Shown here one piece after another: positions 24,405 through 37,600 of a stretch of DNA of 64,000 nucleotides. The notes below the pieces were generated by a model. It had not been told where the DNA came from. It did no database searches and worked only from the letters and a program-made list of their open reading frames with translations. Every line of letters begins with the position of its first letter. Position 1 is the stretch's first letter. Origin of the DNA: Casuarius casuarius (taxonomy: Eukaryota; Chordata; Aves; Casuariiformes; Casuariidae); NCBI GenBank assembly GCA_003342895.1, contig PTFA01000082.1, positions 873,527 to 937,526 on the forward strand, written 5' to 3'. A program made the position numbers and the translations under genes.

Positions 24405-27400
24405 CAAACAGGGTACCACCTAACCCCAGAGCAGTCCTGCATGCAGATATGCAAGTATGGCATCTTTCTCCTTTGCAGAACTCATCTGACTCGAAGATGG
24501 CTCTGTAAAAAATATTTTTATTTTAATAATGTCCTTGCATAGAACAATTGGTTTTGCAAACCCTCTACATTTAGTTTTAACCATTGTTTTCGGCCCAACC
24601 TTGGCCCTATTAATGAAAACATTTTGGCTTGACCCAACTTCCNCCATGGCACTAAATCCTAGTCAGTTCATATTTGATCACCCTAATCAGTGTGGTGCCA
24701 ATTACTTTCTGTTTGATTACTTTTACTTTCTTCTAACCCTTCTCAAATTGTGCTGTCTCATGCAGACAACTCACATCTTTTATTGACACATATTCTGCAC
24801 AGATTAAATCTTTACATTACATTGTAATTAGAAAGAGTTATGATGCTACTGAACATGAAGTGCTTTAATGTTTTGCTTTTTAGGAAGCATTCAGGGTAAT
24901 ATTTCCCCAATTGATCTGCTGCTTCTGAAGTTCAGAATGTTTCCCACATTTTCCCTCCAGGAGGTACCAACAACTTCTCATGTGGCAGCCCTTGGAAGGT
25001 TTTTATTTGGAGCTCTTTAAAGAGAGGGTCTCACCCACAACAAAACTGAAATTTTCCCGTGAGTGATCTAGGCCACTTAGACCTTCCTTTGAAGGTGCTG
25101 AGAGACTTAAATAACTCACACTACAAAACAAATGAGACCCTATAGACATTATTTAAAGACAAACTATTATCATTTTAAATAAACCCACAGTTTGCCAGCT
25201 CTTTACTACAGTACCTATAGAATGAAACTTCAATATCATTTAGACTATTGTAACTAAAATCCACCTCTAAAAGACTATTGCAATTCTTGCAATATTCCCC
25301 TTAGTAGTGTTTTCTATTTTAAACATCTGTTAAAAATCAGTAGCATTAACTTAATGGGATAATCTGGCTGGGCTCCTTTGAAATTAATCAAACAAATTAG
25401 CATTATGGACTTTTAACAGAGACTGAAAAGAGCTGATTAGAATACCGCATATTAAAGCAACAAGCACATCTGTACTGGGCCACAGAATACACAGCAGATA
25501 GGCTTCCTTGGTGAAAAGGGTCACACCTAGCGTCATGCAATTGCCATGCGTTCATAAAGTGATAAAGAAAGATCCTGCTCCATCAAATGAGATATGCTTC
25601 AAATAAAATAAGAACCAAAATAAAAGCATTTCCTCCCTTCCTGCACCTTCCTCTGTCAATGAGGAAGTGGGATAATTGCATAATGATAAATGACTGAGAC
25701 ACACTGTTCCCAGACATTCATAATGGCTAAGTGCTGTACTGATCATATAATGCCGCGATGTGCTGCTATATTCAGTCAATGGAACAAAACAGCAGGGTAA
25801 TGTTAGTTCAGTGCAGTTGTAGTGAATATCCACCTGACACATTTATCCTGATTTAAAATAAAAATCAATATATGACAGTTATAGTCAGTGTCTGCTTACT
25901 AATGCAAGCTCTCAGGCCCACAAAGCTTTAGATTTGGTAGATAATAGTGATATGACAAACGGTGTCAATAAACTTTTAAATGTTATCAGATTCACTCTAT
26001 ATTACCATTAAAAATACCAGTCTGGCTACAAAATTCTTGCAAATGTTAAATGCAGAAGCAAAATCTCTTGTGATATCTCCAGTACTTCCATATTAATAAT
26101 GGGTAGAAATACTGTGAGAAAAGGGCTTTCTACCACATGTGTCAGATCCCCTTCATTCTTGGCCATTCTCATAATGATGAAAAACAAAGGCAAATAAAAA
26201 TGAAAACTGGTGGAGCAAAGTTAACTGATTTCTTTTAAAAATGTTTTTTCATTTGAATAAAATCAAAATGTGACAATAATAGGAGGAAACAGAAGTTAAA
26301 CAGAGCAAAAATTCAATTTTATTATTCATTGCTTTCCACTCTAGTTATTTTTTCTGTTTGCATTGCTATTTCTGTTTTGAGGAAGACACTACTGAAGGAG
26401 GTTCCCTTCGCTTGTGTTGTGTAGGAAGTCAGAGAGTTACAATGGTGCATTTCTGGTCTTAGTATTATGATAGATGAATAGATTTTAAGTTATGCATTCA
26501 TTCTTACATGCTACTTCTTACATGCTGCTATATCCCTTGTCTCCTTGATGGCTGTTGTAACTGCTGGTCTTACATTCTTCCTGAGTACTCTGTTCCCATC
26601 ATCCCTTTTCCTTTTGGATTTCACATTTAGCTTCTCTTTTCTTCATCAACCCATCTGCACTCAAAAACAGTTCCAAAATGCTGGAATGGACATGACATTT
26701 TCTTCCATCCTCTGTTTGCTCCACTTATACATTCTCTTGCCTCCCTCCCTCATTTTGGGTCTGTTTTGGTCAGAACACGGAGGGACAGTTTGTTACTCTC
26801 CCATGCAGGGGCCAGCATAGCAGGCTCCAGTCTTCACTGGCTGCTAGACAGTGCTGCAACAAACATCACTAATGACAATACCGGAAAGCAGATGAGTTTT
26901 CCTTTCATAAAAATAAATTAAGGACTAGAAAGCATAAGCACAATTGAATGCTCCTTCAAAAACCTCCTCACTGAGGGTGCTGTACAATCATGGCTAAGCC
27001 TTGCATGAGCAGACAAGCACAGAAAAGAACATTTGAAAAAAAGAGAGAACAGTTTGCTGAAGGGCTGCTGAAAGAATACCATAAAAGTTAGAGCTATCAC
27101 TGCTCCTGGCAGGAGTTTCACAAACCGGATTTTGTTCAAAATGTCTCCTGATATGTAGCAGGAAAGGATATGAAGTGGAAGGGCTAAAAGTATCAGGTCA
27201 GGAGAACAAAGTTCAAAATACAACAGAACTATGCATCTCTGCATCATGTACCTATGCATTTAAACGCCAGACAGCAATCCTGACACTGGCCTGTCAGACT
27301 GTCATTAGTGATACTATAACTCACAGTGGTACCTGACAGCTACTGCAGATTCTGAAAATGTGAAATGGACCTCACTATTTTTGGCTGCACTGACTTTTAT

Positions 27401-30400
27401 CAGAAGAGTTATGATAACATTCAACATATTCAAGTAAAATTCAGCAAATTGAGAAAAATTGCAAGGCATAGGGGTACTGGTCAGTATACTCAACTCTATA
27501 AATGTGGATGTTTATTTATGATCTCCTTTGTGATTTTAGATTAGATTGCACAGAGAATTAACACTGTCTGCTGAATATGCCATGTCATCTCACATAAATG
27601 TCCAATCTGAAGTAAACTGCAACTGCTAAAGTATGAGTGCTCTCATAAGAGTTAATAGAGCATGACTGAGAACAGTTCTTGAAATGAGATTCTAGAACTG
27701 GGCTTCTTAAACAGAAGTAAGAGTGAGTTTTACATGGTATGCTTTGCTGGTTGATCATTTCTGTTCCTCAGTTATACTTTTGCAAACTAGATCCATGACA
27801 TTCTTTTTATCTTGCTGATATTACTGCCCCCACTCATCCACTTAAATTTACTACGTATGAAAGCAGAAAGCACATTACCTCCAAGAGCTTTGGGAGGTTA
27901 CATAATCTGAATCAATTTCATTACCATAAATAAATGTCAAATGGCTGAAATACATTTTCTCTGATTAAACTGTCAAGGGCAAGAACATGCAGAAAGAGTG
28001 AGTCTTTGTTTTATCTCTCTTACAGTAAAAAGGGGAAAAAAGAGTGACAGAAAAATGAGCATCTTATGAGTGACCTTTACATAGTANAAAAGATTAGGTG
28101 ATAATTCCCAGAGACAAAAAGATGACCTAGCTGCCCATTTTATTAGTAACTAAATAATCCTATTTGTGGAAAAATATCAGAATGGTGGGTATACTGAGTG
28201 CTCATAACCTGAGTCACACCCTGCTATTTTCAAACCTTTGTCTCAAGTTCTGCTGTCAACTTATGAACAAAACCACATGAATTTCCATTTTCCTGACTGT
28301 CCCAAATAACATACGGAGAACTCCAATGTCTTTACACTGTGTGCGCTCAGAGAATTCACTCTCTGTGAATGAGGAAAATATTTCTGCAAATGGTGCTCAT
28401 AGTTCATTTAGTGCCTGGAAGCGCTCTAAAAACATTGACTATAAGGGAATCTGAGGTGACTGACTCAGATGTTGATGCCTGTGTTTCTTGGCTGAGGTCT
28501 CAACCAAAAGACCCTCTTTCCTCTGGAAAGGGACATTCAGATCTCCAAGTTTAGTAATAAACAGTATCTTTTAAAAACACTGATTTCAAAACATCACTTT
28601 CACAGTACTGACCTTTACATTTAATAAACAAATAAAGAACTGTTGATCAATGTGATTAAGTGGTAATGTTCACTTTGAAATTCAGTATAGAAATTTGGAG
28701 ACATGATTTCTGGTAGCAATACAGCACTCATGAAATAGGTATTTTTATACTGTGCATGTGTATCTTGCCAAGCATTACTCATTCTTGTGGGTTTACCTTC
28801 TAGAGAATACAACTATTATGAACACAGTTCATTACTCTCAAAACACAAGCATGCTTTATATATTCTTCTTATGCACTAGGTATAAGAAAGACTGGACTGC
28901 AGAATGTGAGAAGAAAAGATATTGGAAATAACAGTTCAGGGTTACCTAAAGGAAATGCAACTCTTCAAACTGGAACTATCACAAACAAATCTGTTCTCTT
29001 AATCAAAACTGCCTAAGGCAAAATGTAGTTATATCCAGTGTATCNGGGTCATTTCCAAACTACTGTCTCTGAACTAAACATAAACCAGAATCACCTTAAA
29101 CAAGGTTGTTTTGCAAAGAACTATTTGGAACCAATTTGAGCCCGTATATTACTAAAAATCAGGAAAAAACTCAAAATGTGCAGATTCAGAAAACTGGTGG
29201 CCAGGCTTTGATCACTGCCCTGTTGTATTTCACTCCACCACCAAAGAGGGAACCAGCAAGGAGTTCCCTCAGCACAGACAGCACAGGCCGGCGTAATGCC
29301 ACACGATGGGTGACAGCTGTGCTTCCTGGATGTTGGAAAGAGTGCTGGGAGTCACCTGCGATCTTGGCCCCAAGCCAGCCCACTGAGAGCAGGGAGGAAA
29401 CTACCAGAGAAGATCCCCCCCTCCCCGCCTGCTTTCTCAGCCATATCATCTGTGATGTGGCACAAATCCTGTCCCAGCTACAACACTCCCCGATTATAAC
29501 AAATCTGTCTCCAGTTGGTTATGAGTATAGTGTTTTGTCCAACTTTCAACAGATCAGAGTTAACTGCGTACAATTCTTGCATGAGCTTTTCTTTGGGCTG
29601 GGTATAAAGCATGTTCAGCACAATCAAAAGTGAATTTGTTTTAGTTATTAGACTAATGTAGATGTTCACTTACTTTTGAGTTAGCATGAGATGGCTGTAT
29701 TGATTTTGCAGATATGTCTTCTAGGTCATTTCCCAGTTTGGGTTTCCAATCTTTATTTTGCTTTCTGTTTTATTATTCAGAATGTGCTTGGTCCCTGCTG
29801 TTCACTCATATCTCTTTTAGCAACTGTGTACAATATAAGGTGCACAAAGTTTTAACTTTGGCATGAAAAACTGCCCACATGGAAACTCATCACCTGCTTA
29901 GCTAATCTAGTACCTGCCTCCAGCAGTGCTCCACATGCAACGCATCAAGCAATAGCAAAAACCAAAACAAAATCCTCACTGCATTAGGTCTGTCCTATAA
30001 TATTGGACGAGAGAGCTGAAAGGAAGCTTCCATCTCTACTCCAGGTTGCTGCAATGCCTAAAATCAGAGTAACAATACAGCACAGTTCTCACATACAAAA
30101 ATAATGCAGAAGTTATTGCTAAATTAATACAGGCATTTGAAAAGGGCAATAATGTGAACAGGAAAATATAGATAAGAGAAAAGAAAAAAAAGTTTATTGC
30201 TGTTTGACAGAAGCTAATTACCAAGGTCTAACCTAAAACAGCTATTTATTGAATGCTCCATCCATGAAATCTAATGACAGAGCTTTCTGGGAACTCAGTT
30301 ATTCATGAAAAGTGAAATGCTTTTAGTCAGATAGACTCTTAGATTCTGTTAATTCTTTTCCAAACTAAATCTTAATCTGAAACACAAAAGCAAGCACATA

Positions 30401-33400
30401 CAAATAAATCATGGTACTTCTCTTTAAGTTATTTTGGTTTTAATTGAATTATTTTATATTTCCCTAAATTCAAATGAAGTAATATTGGCAGTGAACCCTG
30501 CTGCTTTCAGGAATATTTTGCCCATCAAGTTAGCAAAAAACTGCATATAAAGTCTCCTAAGTTCTCTGAAGCTGTATTTTGGACTATAAAGAAATAGCCT
30601 GATACCCTGAAGGACTGGTGCCTGGGCAGTTTCTGTAGAACTTTGCGCAAGCTTTCTGATACACAAATTACCAACTAATCAAGCACCAAACTACAGGCTG
30701 TGGAGTGTAACATTGGACTTCTGTTTCTAAAAATCTCAGACAAACATAGAGAACTGCATATATTCAACTCTTTCCTGCGTAAAATCAGTTTTTTTCTCCC
30801 TTCGCTTCTTTTTTACAATTTGAAGAAAGGTATTTCTCTCAAGGAGAATGTTGTGAAAACAAATAACCTTGAAATTAAAACACACAAGATGCTGTAGTTG
30901 AGATATCCCAAAGCTGGATTCAGCGTGGTAAACTCTCAACCGTGCAAACTGTGTCCCACACACTCCCATACAGGGCCACCTTTGGGACAGCACATTTTAG
31001 CTCCAGTACGGCGCTATCCCAGGGTGATTTTTGGAAAGAGTATACTCGCTTTTGGGTAAACTAAATAACTGTCATAAACAGCATAATGTGCAAGGCCAGC
31101 TTGGATACTAGAATCATGGTGCAAAGACACTTTGTTAGCTCTGGTTCAGCGCTGTCTTTGCTAGATTGTGTCTACTCCTAAAGAAGCACCTTCTGACACA
31201 GCACCTTGTGATATTTAAGAACAGCTAATATCCTGCTCAAGTGTGGCATTGAAACTGAGCTTGTAAGTCCCANTGGACTCATATTAACTCTGTGAAGAGA
31301 AATGCAATTATCTCCACTGCACTCTGCAGCGTGTCTTGCCATACATTCAATATTTAAGATAGTCGTCTATTTATCTACTGCCCCAGTTACCAGGGCGGTA
31401 ACAATACAATGGAGGAAGAAAAGTGGAAAATATACATACAGTTCTATAAACATGTATTTTTCTGTTCTTGTAGTGAATTCCGAAAAGACAATAGTCTACA
31501 AACTGTTACAGATTATGGCCCACATTTTCAAAATTATTACAGAATGTGGAATATTATTAGAAGGATCATTGTGTCCACTTTACAAATAAGAAACATAACG
31601 TTGAATTTTCAATAGCATCACAGAAACTCAGTAACACAGACTGCATTGATTTTCTTGAAGGATGTCAATGGAAGAACCAGGAACTAAGGCTTTTCCAAAA
31701 CCCTAATCAGAGCAATAAAAAAAATCAACATCCTTTCNTTTAACTAATACTACAGTTGCTATTATTGCTAGTGCCAGATTTTGTTCAGATATTTCCAGTT
31801 AAAACCGGAAGTGGATTAGAGAATTAAGTTGCAATTTTAAGACAGAAAATTGTAGAACACCAATATGTGTTAACTCCAAAGACAAGGACAGACTGTCTAT
31901 ATGCCTTTTATAAGTGCTGAGAACACTTCTGTATCATGAAGATTAGTTTAAATAACCTCAGGGCAAGTTATTACCTCTTCCTTATAGGTTGAATTTATGA
32001 CATGTACGAAATAAGCAGCAAGAATAGACGCTGCATATATTAGACTGCATTACTTNGTTATTGTCAAGAAATTAACATATAAGGTTGCTAATACAGCTGA
32101 ATATGGTGCAACCTATTTAATTTCCGAAAACTGATTTCATAATGCCATAGATAGCTGCATAAGCCATACATCAGAGACCTGGAGAAGGAAATGAAAGTAG
32201 GTTAAAAAACAACTCATTGCAAACTATAATGTTCCTAAAAAGATTGCTTAAAAGAAAAAAAAAAAAGAAAAACAGAAAACATGACTCAAGGATAGTTTTT
32301 CCAGCCAAGCTTTCTGCTTACAAAATCAGTACGCTACTAATTTCCCTTTTCTGGGCAGTAGAAAAGTTAACTGTGACAGTAAGAGAAACCTTTGCATTTT
32401 GAACACTCTGCATTTCAGTAGCTATAGCCCCCTTTTCTGCTTCTCCAAAACACCCAAGAAAACGACCTAACAAAATTTGACATAAAAGTCTGAAGGACTT
32501 TATGGAGCATTCTAATTGCAAATGGCTAAGAAGGAATACATTGGAATGGCCATAGAGACATACGCTGACAATGCAGAAGTCATTTTATACTCAGCAATAC
32601 TGCAAAAACAGATGTGATTATTAGTGCCAATTAGTCTATATTGGTTTGAAAAGAAAGAGTGAGTGCTGGCCCTGTTAATGACATCACTTCTTGTGATTGT
32701 TGTTGTTGAATAAAAAACACAGATTCTAATGTCTACATGAATTAAATCTGAATGTGCACCAGCACTTTAGCGGGCCCTCAGAAAACCCAAGCTTTTAGCA
32801 ACGCAGCAGCTTTCTTGTGATAGATTTAACAACTGTAACAATTATCCATATTTCTTAGCCCTAACTTCACTGTCTAAGAGATAAAATGAGGAGCCAAATG
32901 TGTATTACTAAGTGACAACTGTACTTTCTGATTGATAATATGTATTTTTGTAAAGCTCTACTGTTGGAATATGATACTGAAGGATATATCACGAGTAAGA
33001 CCTATCATTTGTGTCTGAGGCAGAAGTTTCTTGCATAAGCACATATCTGTATCTTTCTGTTTAGCTACATATCTTTACACAGAGAATATAGTGGATTCTC
33101 CGACACTCAATTTTTACTGTTTGTTTTAAATATGGAAAATGTTTTAGGAGCTCAAAGGAAATTTATTTTAGAGGGTCATATTCATAAGTAAATTTCAGTT
33201 ATTAAGACAGGTATGTAGTCATGAAGTTNTCATGAGCTATACCAGGCTCTGTTTTGGCCAAGCTTCTTCCAGGCCCTAAGCACTCNGTTCAGTGTGAAAT
33301 TTAAGTTAAAAATATGACTACCCAGTGACTTTCTAAGTAGTTCAGGCACACGCTTTTGAGGATGAGGGGTACCTGATACTATTTCATGGAGGACAGCCTC

Positions 33401-34080
33401 TTCCTCTCTGGAGTCATGCACAGCAGAGCCATTGGCCAGTGGAAAGGGTGTTAGTGACTAGTGCAGGACCAGAGAATCCAGCTCATTTAGAAGGTGACTC
33501 CAGATGACAAAGCCATACTCCATATTCAGTGTAACACAGCACTTACATCATTGCTGCTGTAAAAGCTTCTGTAATTGCTAGGGTAAAACTCAAACATATC
33601 TATGGTTTTATATTAATTGAAAGGGGGCAACCACAGGATTCAGTCCAGCAGTGAAGAGAAAGGAGCTCTGGACAACACATGTATATACAAAGCAATTATC
33701 AGACTTGAGAGAACATAAGACAATAGCTACTATGGTGAGCTGAGCCATATATTTGCCAAAGATCTCACTGTGCACCCAGCACAGTTAATGGACTCCCCTG
33801 ATAATGCTCCTTGTTAGTGTCATCTAGGATAAAGACATGAATAGAAGGATCATGAAAATATGCATTTTATCAACTTAGTAATTTAAGCGAAAGATAAAAC
33901 CTCAGAGATTTACAGAAACTCTGCATGTCCCAGGATAAATGGAGGCAATAAAAATCAATTTCTGTAGATAATTTTCTGGGAATTAAAGCTCTATTTGCAG
34001 AAAATCACACAGAGTTTCTAAATATCTTGATTCTAAACAAATCTTGCCAAACTATGCAACATTAAATATTCCTTCTGCTG
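24405..34080. other. Long AT-rich non-coding stretch
   Basis: No gene is recognised across nearly 10 kb. A 14-bp tandem duplication (TTCTTACATGCTAC/TTCTTACATGCTGC) is at 26501-26528. The longest open frame in the window, 29106-29633 (175 codons), overlaps a locally GC-richer patch (about 29220-29460) but shows no domain and no convincing splice context. An A-rich tract lies near 32247-32275. Segments at about 25330-25500 and 32640-32850 are complex and free of obvious repeats, and are possible conserved non-coding elements by impression only. Confidence 0.6.
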
Positions 34081-37000
34081 ATGGATTCCAAGATCAAACA
34101 TGGGGCAAAATAACATGGGTCCCAGTACTGACCACAGAAATTCAGGAATATCTTAATGAAATTCTTTGAATAGCATCCTATCCCTGTGGGCAGCATCTTC
34201 GCCATAGTAATACTCCATTACAAATTCTCAATAACTGAGCTCTGAAACATCAACCCCCCTAGTTTCTGACTGGGATGTTTGTGCTTTCTGATGACAGCAG
34301 CTTGCTGAAGCAAGACCCTGTCTAAGTGACCCTGTATTGCAACTCTGGAAAAGGCTGCACAAATTTAAATAGCAAAGTTACTTTCAACATCTTGAAGATA
34401 GTCACCCCAGATTTGCAACATTATCTTGTGCTGCCATTTCTGGAAAACTGTCAAGAACAAAACTAGTAGCTCATCAAAGGGATCTGTGTTTAGGAAAAGT
34501 CAGGGAAGATTACTGAGGGGTGGCCTAACTATAACCTTTCTTCTTTAATACATATAATCTGCAAGTGTAGTTCCACTGCAGTCACCAAAGGCACTGTTAG
34601 CTTGAGAATTTGCCCAGAGGGGCATGCCCTATGCTTCTCTCTTTTAATTATGAAAAAGAATACATGTCCTCCCTCTTAGTTACTGCCAACAGGATTCTGA
34701 GGGAAAGCAGTAGGAAGACCGTGAATTGTACATAGAGGCAACACATTTCAAAGAATTTTTACACCTATGTGATCTGCTGTCTTTCTGCAGTGGAGGCATG
34801 TGATTTTGAGAAAAACAATGACAAATTTATTTCCCACTTAAATAAAACTCTGACAGCACCTGAAGTGAGAACTTTGAGTGAATTCTGAAAGCTCCTTTAT
34901 CCTTGTTGAAAACAATATAAGATGTAACAGAGATTGTATGTCTCACACTCTCAGGGCAGACTTTCTGGCATTCAAAATAAGTGTCTTCAGCAAGACTTTC
35001 CCACCCCAAAAGAAATATGTCACCAATAGGTCAACTGGCTATTAGAAAAAACAATACAAGGGCAAGGCCTCACTGAATGACAGAATCTTTGACAGACAAA
35101 AGAAGTCTAACTAAAGTCCTCAAAAACTACTGGCAGAAAAATGAAAAAAAATGGAAAAGGATTTAATCTCAGGATGCAGAGGTGAAGCAGCACTTCAATG
35201 AAATTTGAGGGAACCAGTAAAAGATCAAATTCTTTAGTTCCAGCAAATAATCAAGAATTGCTTGAAAGGCCTTCAATACAGGAGAACATAATCTAGTTGT
35301 ACAGAACACTTTCTTTCAAGGGATCAAGGGCTACAAACTGTCTTGAAACAGTTGCTTCCTGGGCTTGTAGTTGGGGCCATCTAAAGCTGTTCACCTTACC
35401 ATGAGCACTAATTCAGGAAGGAAGGGAACTAAAAGAAACTTACATCAGCTCTCCCATCAAACAAAATCAAGAATGCATCCTAGATACAGCCAATAGAAAG
35501 TTCAGGCATGGAGCGGGATTTTCAATTCTTTTTAATGATATCTGAGGCAAACAGATCCATCTCAGAGTCACTCCAGCCCTAAAAACTTTTTGCTAAAATG
35601 ATTAAACCTGTGCTTTTAACAACTTACCTATGATCTAGCACCTTCAAACAACTGAAATTCTCTCCAGGAGTGTTCACCCTTGCATGGTGATGGACTGAAG
35701 GATGAATCTGATGGTCTGTGTACCAACTCCAGAGAAAAAAAATGCACAGTTAATGCATAGTGAAAGGGATCTAACGGCACCATTAGCTGATGTAGGAGGA
35801 TGGTAGTAGTACTGTCCATCACCTTACAGATTTGCAATGCGTAGTAGAAAGACCTGACAAAAACAACATCAGGCACACTGCCATGAACTTGCTCACAGTC
35901 TATAACCCTTGAGCTCTTGGACAGGCCAAATGGGTTCTCCAGTTGCAAAGAACAACTTCTTTGGATATCATCCTGCACAAAGTTGGGACATAAAAATGGT
36001 ATGCTTCCACAGACATGATTTAGAATCTCTTAGTAGCACAGGGAATCATGAATATTAATTGCAATAATTACTGTGGCATACATCAAATGAGCAGTGGTCT
36101 GCCTGCTGCTACTTTTTCATCAAGGGGTGCCTAATGAAAATTATATGATGCTTGCAAGTATCATATTCAAAGCCTGGCATACAGAGCTACACTTGTACAA
36201 TCATACGACCCATCCAAGTAAGGCAGGATTTTACTGTAACACTAGCAAGTGTTAAAAGATTCAACAAAGATAGAAAACAGTGGAACAAAGCTTCTTCTAC
36301 TGAAGAGGTTCTAGCTACTAAGGAAAGGCTACTATCAAGTCCAGCTTTGCTCTTGTAAATGCCAAGCAATGGTATTTACACTGAAACTCAGTAAATCTAA
36401 GAAACTCAGAATGAGGTTGACAGAGTTCAACGACTGAAGAAAAGAGCTATCCTTTATGAGTCAAGCATAAAGGGTAATCATAATCTTAGATGAATAACCA
36501 GAGCCAGTCTTTGCAGAGAGACTGATTGCCATGGAAAGACCTAATGGAAGGACTTGGATTTGGTAATAATCCCACTCTGTTTCCAGTATTAGATATAATC
36601 CAATGTAACAATTTAATAGCATCTTGCAGGTGAAAGGATGCAATTTTATCCCTTCAGGAGCAATGGAATAACCACTGCTGAAGTCATCTTCTGCATGTGA
36701 TTTTTCTAATAAAAGCAGTTAAGTTTTCCCACATCTAAGACTGCTCTCCACCCTCCATTCTTTTCTGCAAATTCAAGCATTTGCTGGGGAGCCCTTCCCC
36801 CCGAGAAATGAACACACACCAGTTCTATTATGTCTGAGGTACAAACATGACTGACTGACTCTCCTGAGAGTGGCCACTGAAGAAGAATGGAGTGAAGATT
36901 TGGAAGGTGGCAGGCTAGAAAACAGACAATGTAATCTCGAGCTACAGTGCTGAGAACTTTCCACCTCTTGGACATGATAGATTACCAACTTTAGCCAAAA

Positions 37001-37600
37001 AAAATATGACAGTCTGCCCCCACTGGTTATTGGCATAATGTACACAAGGATTTTATTAAAGAAGGGAACAGTACTTTGTGGCTATCTGGCACATCCTCAT
37101 GTGTCCATTCCCATCAAGTGGCAGCAACTAAAACACTGTGCATGTTGTCGACTCTTGGTGCCTCAATTCCAAGAAAGATGATATAGCAGAATACTGTCAT
37201 CTGAGACAGACAGAGTAGAGATATGAAAGTCTCCTCTTTGCAGTTGNCTTTAAATACCTGAGGTGCTTAAAATAATACCCTGGGGTGCTTAAAAATCTTT
37301 AGGTGAATGAGGCACCTCAACATGCAAGAAATAAGTAAACCTTTGCCCTCCAACTGGAAATCTTGAATCAAAGATGGTACCTTCTAGAAAATGTAAGCTG
37401 TGTTACCAGGAATATCTTCTAAGAATCACATCTGTGGTGACCTGTCATAGATATTTAGGGTCCTTGGAGAACAGCTGTAGCTGCCAGCTTGTTCTCTGCA
37501 AGGAGGATATCATAGTCCTTTCCTAAACACCTGCAGTAGAAACCCAGAAAAAGACAGTAAGTAACCTGATGGAACATTTGGTCAAGAGCACCTTATTACT
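34081..37600. other. Unassigned moderate-complexity block, possibly an old mobile element
   Basis: This block has fewer homopolymers and microsatellites than its surroundings. It contains two overlapping minus-strand open frames of 89-90 codons (36706-36975 and 36773-37045) and one of 116 codons (35628-35978). None resembles a family I can name. A 22-bp-period repeat of GGTGCTTAAAA lies at 37262-37272 and 37284-37294. The texture suggests either a decayed large transposable element or simple unique sequence. I saw no LTR pair, target-site duplication or coding motif to support a specific class. Confidence 0.25.

Noticed and set aside
29106..29633. 175-codon open frame, the longest in the window
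   Set aside because: No recognisable domain and no clear splice or promoter context. One frame of this length is plausible by chance across six frames of 64 kb with a locally GC-richer patch.
31540..31650. Possible minus-strand MIR/L2 text (CCACTTTACAAATAAGAAAC)
   Set aside because: Resembles 'ccattttacagatgaggaaac', but the flanking core does not follow.
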